Positions 6,057-9,433 of a DNA stretch of 9,433 nt are shown here, piece after piece (positions within the stretch are counted from its first letter, which is position 1; each line of letters begins with the position of its first letter). This DNA comes from JAJNPS01 sp046589965 (lineage in GTDB: Bacteria > Pseudomonadota > Alphaproteobacteria > Rhodobacterales > Rhodobacteraceae), in assembly GCA_046589965.1 (NCBI GenBank), contig JBKJVF010000244.1, positions 1 through 9,433 of the forward strand, written 5' to 3'. The notes below the pieces were generated by a model. The model saw only the letters and a list, made by a program, of their open reading frames with translations, ran no database searches and was not told where the DNA came from. Made by a program: the position numbers and the translations under genes.

Positions 6057-6956
6057 ATGGTCGTTTCCATGACGGGGTTCGCGGCGCGCAGAGGGGCGGC
6101 GCTGGGCTATGCCTGGGCCTGGGATTTGCGGTCGGTCAATGGCAAGGGGCTTGATCTGCGCCTGCGGCTGCCCGACTGGATCGACGGGCTGGAACCTGGC
6201 GTTCGTGCGGCGCTTTCGGCTTCGGTCACGCGGGGAAATGTCAGCCTGTCGCTGAAGGTCAGCCGCGATCCGGGGGCCGAGGCGGACACAATGCTGCGGC
6301 TGAACCGCCCGGCGCTGACCGCCGCCTTGCACGCGCTGGCCGAGGTGGAGGCCTGTGCCATGGCGTCGGGCCTGACGCTGGCCCAACCGAATGCGGCGGA
6401 TGTCCTCGCCTTGCGCGGCATCGTGGAGACCGGGACGGCGGACGAGGATACCGCACCGCTTCGTGCGGTGCTGATCGCGGACGTTGCCCCGCTTTTGGCG
6501 GACTTCGCCGCCGCGCGGCAGGCAGAAGGTGCGGCACTTTCCGTTGTCCTGACGGGCCAGATCCAACGGATCACCGCCCTGACCGCAGCGGCAGCGGCCG
6601 AAATCGACGCCCACCCGGATCGCGTATCGACATCGCTCAAGGCGTCCGTGGCCAAACTGCTGGAGACGAGCGACGGACTGGACGAGACGCGCCTAGCGCA
6701 GGAACTGGCGCTGCTGGCCGTGAAGGCTGACGTCACCGAAGAACTCGACCGCCTTGCCGCGCATACCGACGCGGCGCGCGCGCTTTTGTCGACGGATGGC
6801 GCTGTCGGGCGCAAGTTCGACTTTCTGACGCAGGAATTCATGCGCGAGGCCAACACGTTCTGTTCCAAGTCGCCTTCATTGGCGATGACGCGCATTGGCC
6901 TTGACCTGAAAACGGTCATCGATCAGATGCGCGAACAGGTTCAGAACGTGGAATAG
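6057..6956 (+). CDS. yicC: YicC family endoribonuclease-like protein
   Basis: A 299-residue YicC protein, the normal length for the family. The N-terminal YicC domain begins with the hallmark SMTGFA (4-9) and continues with WDLRSVNGKGLDLRLRLP (about 22-39), then RGNVSLSLKV. The C-terminal DUF1732 domain carries KFDFLTQEFMREANTFCSKS (about 253-272), the family's most conserved block. E. coli YicC has been reported as an endoribonuclease acting on small RNAs, and related proteins occur across bacteria, often next to gmk; RNA cleavage here is inferred. The ATG at 6057 has AAGG 9 nt upstream. It is the first gene of a tight operon: its TAG stop is followed after 3 nt by the gmk ATG, implying translational coupling. 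The middle region (about 120-250) is Ala-rich and helical. Identification is secure; the exact substrate is unknown. Confidence 0.95.
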   Translation: MVVSMTGFAARRGAALGYAWAWDLRSVNGKGLDLRLRLPDWIDGLEPGVRAALSASVTRGNVSLSLKVSRDPGAEADTMLRLNRPALTAALHALAEVEACAMASGLTLAQPNAADVLALRGIVETGTADEDTAPLRAVLIADVAPLLADFAAARQAEGAALSVVLTGQIQRITALTAAAAAEIDAHPDRVSTSLKASVAKLLETSDGLDETRLAQELALLAVKADVTEELDRLAAHTDAARALLSTDGAVGRKFDFLTQEFMREANTFCSKSPSLAMTRIGLDLKTVIDQMREQVQNVE

Positions 6957-6959
6957 CCC

Positions 6960-7592
6960 ATGGCGCGGCGCGGACTTCTCATCATCCTTTCCTCGCCCTC
7001 CGGGGCTGGCAAGTCGACGCTGGCGCATCGGCTGATGGGATGGGACGTCGATATCCGGTTTTCGGTCTCGGCCACCACCCGTCCCGCCCGTCCGGGAGAG
7101 GTCGATGGCCGCGACTATCAGTTCATCAGCCGCCCGGCCTTTGATGCCATGGCCGCCGACGGGCAGCTTTTGGAACATGCCGAGGTGTTCGGCAACATGT
7201 ATGGCAGCCCGCGCGCGGCGGTAGAGGCCGCGATGCTAGACGGGCGCGACACGCTTTTCGACATCGACTGGCAGGGTGGCCAGCAGATCAAGCAGGCGAT
7301 GCGTGACGATGTCGTGTCGATCTTCATCTTGCCGCCGTCCATTGCAGTCCTGGAACAGCGTCTGCGCCAGCGCGGTCAGGACAGTGCGGCAGTAATTGCC
7401 GACAGGATGTCCAAAAGCCAGGCCGAGATCAGCCATTGGGCCGAATATGACTATGTGCTGGTCAACAATGATCTTGAAACGACCTTTGCAGACCTTCTGA
7501 CCATCGTGCAGGCCGAACGCATGCGTCGTGCCCGCCAACCCCAACTTGCCGATTTTGTGCGCGGCCTGAACGCGGAGTTTGCATCACGATGA
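6960..7592 (+). CDS. gmk: Guanylate kinase
   Basis: A 210-residue guanylate kinase, which phosphorylates GMP (and dGMP) with ATP to GDP in the cytosol. The P-loop SSPSGAGKST is at 11-20. The GMP-binding segment FSVSATTRPARPGEVDGRDYQF (about 34-55) has the conserved TTR and G-E-x-x-G-x-x-Y elements. LLEHAEVFGNMYG (about 69-81) and DIDWQGGQQIK (about 101-111) match further GMP-site and Walker-B-like motifs. The LID arginine region RLRQRGQDS and the typical SHWAEYDYVLVNND (about 157-170) are also present. There is no strong Shine-Dalgarno (only GTGGA-like bases upstream), in keeping with coupling to yicC, whose stop lies 3 nt before the ATG. Its own TGA overlaps the next gene's ATG in an ATGA. 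Essential in most bacteria. Identification is very secure. Confidence 0.98.
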   Translation: MARRGLLIILSSPSGAGKSTLAHRLMGWDVDIRFSVSATTRPARPGEVDGRDYQFISRPAFDAMAADGQLLEHAEVFGNMYGSPRAAVEAAMLDGRDTLFDIDWQGGQQIKQAMRDDVVSIFILPPSIAVLEQRLRQRGQDSAAVIADRMSKSQAEISHWAEYDYVLVNNDLETTFADLLTIVQAERMRRARQPQLADFVRGLNAEFASR

Positions 7593-8113
7593 TCTATTCC
7601 CTCGACGGCATCAGCCCGCAGGTCCACCCCGATGCCTGGATCGCGCCTACCGCAGTCCTGATCGGACGGGTGGTGGTGGAGGCGGGCGCATCGATCTGGT
7701 TCGGTGCGATCTTGCGCGGTGACAACGAGGAAATCCGCGTAGGTCCGGGGTCGAACGTGCAGGAAAACTCCGTCCTGCATACCGATATGGGTTATCCGCT
7801 GACCATCGGGGCCAATTGCACCATCGGGCACAAGGCCATGCTGCATGGCTGCATCATCGGGGACCAGACCCTGATCGGCATGTCCGCAACCATCCTGAAC
7901 GGCGCCAAGATCGGATCGCAATGCCTGATCGGTGCTGCGACTCTGGTGACCGAAGGCAAGGATATTGCCGATGGCAGCCTGGTGATGGGCAGCCCCGGCA
8001 AGGTGATCCGTGCGCTGGACGACGCGGCCCGTGCGCGTCTCTTGCAGTCGGCAATGGGCTACCAGCGCAATGCCCGCCGCTATGCTGGCGGACTGGCTTT
8101 GCACGAGCGGTGA
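7589..8113 (+). CDS. Gamma-class carbonic anhydrase-like hexapeptide-repeat protein
   Basis: A 174-residue left-handed beta-helix protein of the gamma carbonic anhydrase family (YrdA/PaaY/CaiE-like group). Imperfect hexapeptide repeats run from about 12 to 140. The three zinc-binding histidines are present: H64 (NSVLHTD), H81 (IGHKA) and H86 (MLHG). The conserved R43 and D45 (LRGDNEEIRVG) and Q58/N60 (NVQENS) are present too. The C-terminal helix (about 141-174) packs on the trimer in relatives. Trimeric members bind metal and some hydrate CO2; others show no such activity, so the reaction is not certain here. The ATG lies inside the gmk stop (ATGA), so the two are translationally coupled. 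A bacterial gamma-CA beside gmk suggests co-transcription more than shared chemistry. It is convergent with the next gene with only 20 nt between stops, and no terminator was recognised there. Confidence 0.9.
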   Translation: MIYSLDGISPQVHPDAWIAPTAVLIGRVVVEAGASIWFGAILRGDNEEIRVGPGSNVQENSVLHTDMGYPLTIGANCTIGHKAMLHGCIIGDQTLIGMSATILNGAKIGSQCLIGAATLVTEGKDIADGSLVMGSPGKVIRALDDAARARLLQSAMGYQRNARRYAGGLALHER

Positions 8114-8133
8114 CGGTGGCGGTCCAACTTTGG

Positions 8134-8562
8134 TCAGGGGGCAGTCACCACCTCAACCGTGATGTCCTTTGACCCTGACGCCGAGCGGATTTCGCGCAAG
8201 ACCAGCCCGGGGTTGGGCAAGGCGGGACCGACCACCCGCAAGGTACCGCGAAAACCCAGCTCGCCCAACCGTTCGGCGATCTGCATCGCATCCACGTGTT
8301 GCGATACCAAAGGTCCCATCACCAATGCGGCCTTGGTCTCGACCAGAAACGGCTTGGTCAGCGCACGGAACGGGATCTTGACGATCCGCGCGCCTGCGGG
8401 GACCGACGCAGGATCGCAGTCGACCGGTTCGATCGCGATGATGATCTGTTCGTCAGGTGTCGCGGCGTCGGTCGAAGTGGTCAGGTCTGGCGGCGGTGTT
8501 CGCTTGTGGACCAAGGCGCAGCTCCCCTTGCGAAGCAATCCTGTTGCGGCATAGTCTGACAT
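8134..8562 (-). CDS. Hypothetical protein, possibly receiver-like alpha/beta fold
   Basis: I do not recognise this 142-residue protein. The first 35 residues are basic and Pro/Thr-rich. The rest alternates hydrophobic strands and amphipathic helices: EQIIIAIEPVD (about 38-48), ARIVKIPF, KAALVMGPL, then a helix (VDAMQIAERLGELGF), RGTLRVVGPAL, and a final DITVEVVTAP. That order resembles a small Rossmann-like or degenerate response-regulator receiver fold, but no clear phosphoacceptor Asp or other catalytic motif is visible. There is no signal peptide or membrane segment. Start is uncertain. The ATG at 8562 has only a poor ribosome site, whereas a TTG at 8514 has AGGGGAG 7 nt upstream and would give 126 residues. 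It lies head-to-head with the PhoR-like kinase and shares its control region, so a role in the same signalling pathway is possible but unproven. Codon use matches its neighbours. Confidence 0.72.
   Translation of the reverse strand: MSDYAATGLLRKGSCALVHKRTPPPDLTTSTDAATPDEQIIIAIEPVDCDPASVPAGARIVKIPFRALTKPFLVETKAALVMGPLVSQHVDAMQIAERLGELGFRGTLRVVGPALPNPGLVLREIRSASGSKDITVEVVTAP
8522..8528 (-). promoter_or_regulatory. Internal Shine-Dalgarno favouring a TTG start for the hypothetical gene
   Basis: On the minus strand AGGGGAG sits 7 nt before an in-frame TTG (8512-8514). This is a much better site than anything ahead of the ATG at 8562. It may mark the real start, or it may be chance in the codons for R-K-G-S. 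Confidence 0.45.
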
Positions 8563-8593
8563 GCCGCATCTGCTTACGTAAACAACAGTTGCA

Positions 8594-8626
8594 CGTGTAT
8601 CGGGAATTTTCCTTCTAAAATACACG
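8594..8626. repeat. Perfect 7-bp inverted repeat in the divergent control region
   Basis: CGTGTAT (8594-8600) and ATACACG (8620-8626) are exact reverse complements separated by 19 nt of AT-rich sequence, with centres 26 nt apart. The region contains a possible -10 box for the plus strand (TAAAAT, 8616-8621). The arrangement suggests a dimeric regulator site but is unproven. Confidence 0.45.
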
Positions 8627-8631
8627 CATAG

Positions 8632-8661
8632 ATTATGATGCGGTATGTTTTCTCGATGCAA
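8632..8661 (-). promoter_or_regulatory. Candidate promoter for the hypothetical gene
   Basis: On the minus strand TTGCAT (8656-8661), an 18-nt spacer and CATAAT (8632-8637) form a good sigma70-like promoter. Transcription would start near 8625, within the right arm of the inverted repeat, giving a leader of about 60 nt to the ATG or 110 nt to the TTG. Confidence 0.5.
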
Positions 8662-8673
8662 CCGCTGCTTTGG

Positions 8674-8687
8674 ACCCCGAAAGGGGT
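8674..8687 (+). other. GNRA-tetraloop hairpin just upstream of the kinase ribosome site
   Basis: ACCCC (8674-8678), GAAA and GGGGT (8683-8687) form a 5-bp stem with a stable GAAA tetraloop, ending 6 nt before the TAAGGAG of the kinase gene. It has no U-tract, so it is not a terminator. It might tune translation or transcript stability. Confidence 0.4.
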
Positions 8688-8693
8688 GACGTC

Positions 8694-8700
8694 TAAGGAG
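8694..8700 (+). promoter_or_regulatory. Shine-Dalgarno that fixes the GTG start of the kinase
   Basis: TAAGGAG is a near-ideal ribosome site 8 nt before the GTG at 8709. Its TAA is also an in-frame stop, so no earlier start is possible in this frame and GTG is the first usable codon. Confidence 0.85.
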
Positions 8701-8708
8701 CCTGTCCT

Positions 8709-9433
8709 GTGCCACAACGTCTTGTCGCTTCGATCCTCGACGCGATGGGTCATCCTGTGGTCATCGTCGGCAGGGATGAGCGGATCCTTTTTGCAAATCA
8801 GGCCGCCAGAGACGTTCTGGGACCGTCCATCGAGGGGCGGCACCATGCGATGGCCCTGCGCACGCCCGCCGTGCTGTCGTCCATTGCGCGCTGCCTCTCC
8901 ACCCGCGAACGGTCCGAGGCGCGCCACGCGGTCCCCTTGGGGTCGCGCGATCAGGTTTTCCGGGTCAGCGTCTCGTCGGTCGAGGGGGCAGATGTCGATG
9001 GCGTGATGTGTATCCTGCAAGACATCACCGCCGCCGAAGAGGCCAACCAGATGCGGCGCGATTTCGTCGCCAATGTCAGCCATGAACTGAAGACGCCGCT
9101 GACCGCGCTCATGGGGTTCATCGAGACGTTGCGCGGGCCTGCCCGCAACGATCCCGCCGCACAGGAGCGGTTCCTGGCCATCATGGACCGCGAAGCCGGC
9201 CGGATGAACCGGCTGGTGCGGGATCTGTTGCAACTCAGCCGGGTCGAGGCCGAGGAACGCGTCCGTCCATCCGATCCGGTGGACCTGGCCAGCCTGATCC
9301 AGATGACCATCGCCACATTGCGCCCGCAGGCCCAGGCCGCAGGCATCGACGTTCAGTTCGATGCGCCCGATGACAAGCCGGTCGTGCCCGGTGACGCCGA
9401 CCAGTTGACGCAAGTGTTTCACAACCTGATCGA
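8709..9433 (+). CDS. phoR: PhoR-like sensor histidine kinase, truncated by the right window edge
   Basis: The first 241 residues are visible. A PAS domain covers about 6-110, from SILDAMGHPVVIVGRDERIL through FANQAARDVLG to VDGVMCILQDITAAEEANQM. The HisKA dimerisation domain follows at about 115-180, with MRRDFVANVSHELKTPLTAL and phosphoacceptor H125, then REAGRMNRLVRDLLQLSRVEA. The HATPase_c domain begins near 215, and the window ends within its N-box (N239). The H-box and linker are typical of PhoR, the phosphate-responsive kinase that pairs with PhoB. Unlike classical PhoR, there is no membrane segment ahead of the PAS domain, so the kinase appears cytosolic. The GTG start is set by TAAGGAG 8 nt upstream. 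The pst/phoU/phoB genes expected downstream lie outside the window, and no convincing Pho box is visible upstream. Histidine kinase is certain; the phoR label is probable. Confidence 0.85.
   Translation, partial: MPQRLVASILDAMGHPVVIVGRDERILFANQAARDVLGPSIEGRHHAMALRTPAVLSSIARCLSTRERSEARHAVPLGSRDQVFRVSVSSVEGADVDGVMCILQDITAAEEANQMRRDFVANVSHELKTPLTALMGFIETLRGPARNDPAAQERFLAIMDREAGRMNRLVRDLLQLSRVEAEERVRPSDPVDLASLIQMTIATLRPQAQAAGIDVQFDAPDDKPVVPGDADQLTQVFHNLI

Noticed and set aside
6107..6919. Minus-strand open frame (270 codons) opposite yicC
   Set aside because: It is a Ser/Ala/Arg-rich antisense shadow of a clear YicC gene, with no ribosome site and no family pattern.
8635..9006. Plus-strand open frame (123 codons) starting in the phoR leader
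   Set aside because: It overlaps the kinase in another frame. The kinase frame carries clear PAS and HisKA motifs and a better ribosome site.
8574..9422. Minus-strand open frame (282 codons) opposite the kinase
   Set aside because: It is an antisense shadow of the PAS-HisKA coding sequence, His/Gly/Arg-rich with no recognisable domain.
1..9433. Mobile element, phage, defence-system, CRISPR or tRNA signals
   Set aside because: No transposase, integrase, terminal repeats, spaced repeats or tRNA-like cloverleaf was recognised. All genes share similar codon use and fit a core chromosomal region.

Overview
The window is about 9.4 kb of densely packed, GC-rich bacterial chromosome. It looks like an alphaproteobacterium of the Rhodobacteraceae/Roseobacter group. 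That reading rests on the strong G/C preference at third codon positions and on the gene set: an alphaproteobacterial-size PurB, a class II (plant-like) DAHP synthase, a PAS_5-type PAS protein, the run yicC-gmk-gamma carbonic anhydrase, and a soluble PhoR-like kinase. The placement is inferred from family recall and no database search was run. I saw no tRNA, rRNA, CRISPR array, transposase, integrase or other mobile element. No gap between genes reaches 300 bases.

Layout. (1) 1-1828, minus strand: purB (adenylosuccinate lyase), then a secreted TPR-repeat protein cut by the left edge and probably served by its own promoter. (2) 2006-2437, plus: a DUF805 inner-membrane protein, divergent from purB. 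(3) 2521-3540, minus: a GlxA-type AraC-family regulator (DJ-1/PfpI-like domain plus AraC helix-turn-helix), convergent with DUF805. (4) 3698-5068, plus: class II DAHP synthase, divergent from the regulator, with a good candidate promoter and a clear intrinsic terminator. (5) 5146-5823, minus: a PAS-domain protein, convergent with DAHP synthase. (6) 6057-8113, plus: a tight three-gene operon of yicC, gmk and a gamma-class carbonic anhydrase-like protein (3-nt gap, then a 4-nt overlap). (7) 8134-8562, minus: a hypothetical protein I could not assign, convergent with the operon. (8) From 8709 to the right edge, plus: a PhoR-like sensor histidine kinase with a GTG start, truncated by the window.

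Functionally this is mostly housekeeping: purine synthesis (purB), GMP to GDP (gmk), entry to the shikimate pathway (DAHP synthase) and RNA processing (YicC family), plus regulatory and sensory genes. I found no convincing new multi-gene system. The observations worth following are small: perfect or near-perfect inverted repeats and a CtrA-like motif ahead of yicC, the divergent AT-rich control region between the unknown gene and the kinase, the start-site ambiguity of the unknown gene, and the missing membrane anchor of the PhoR-like kinase.
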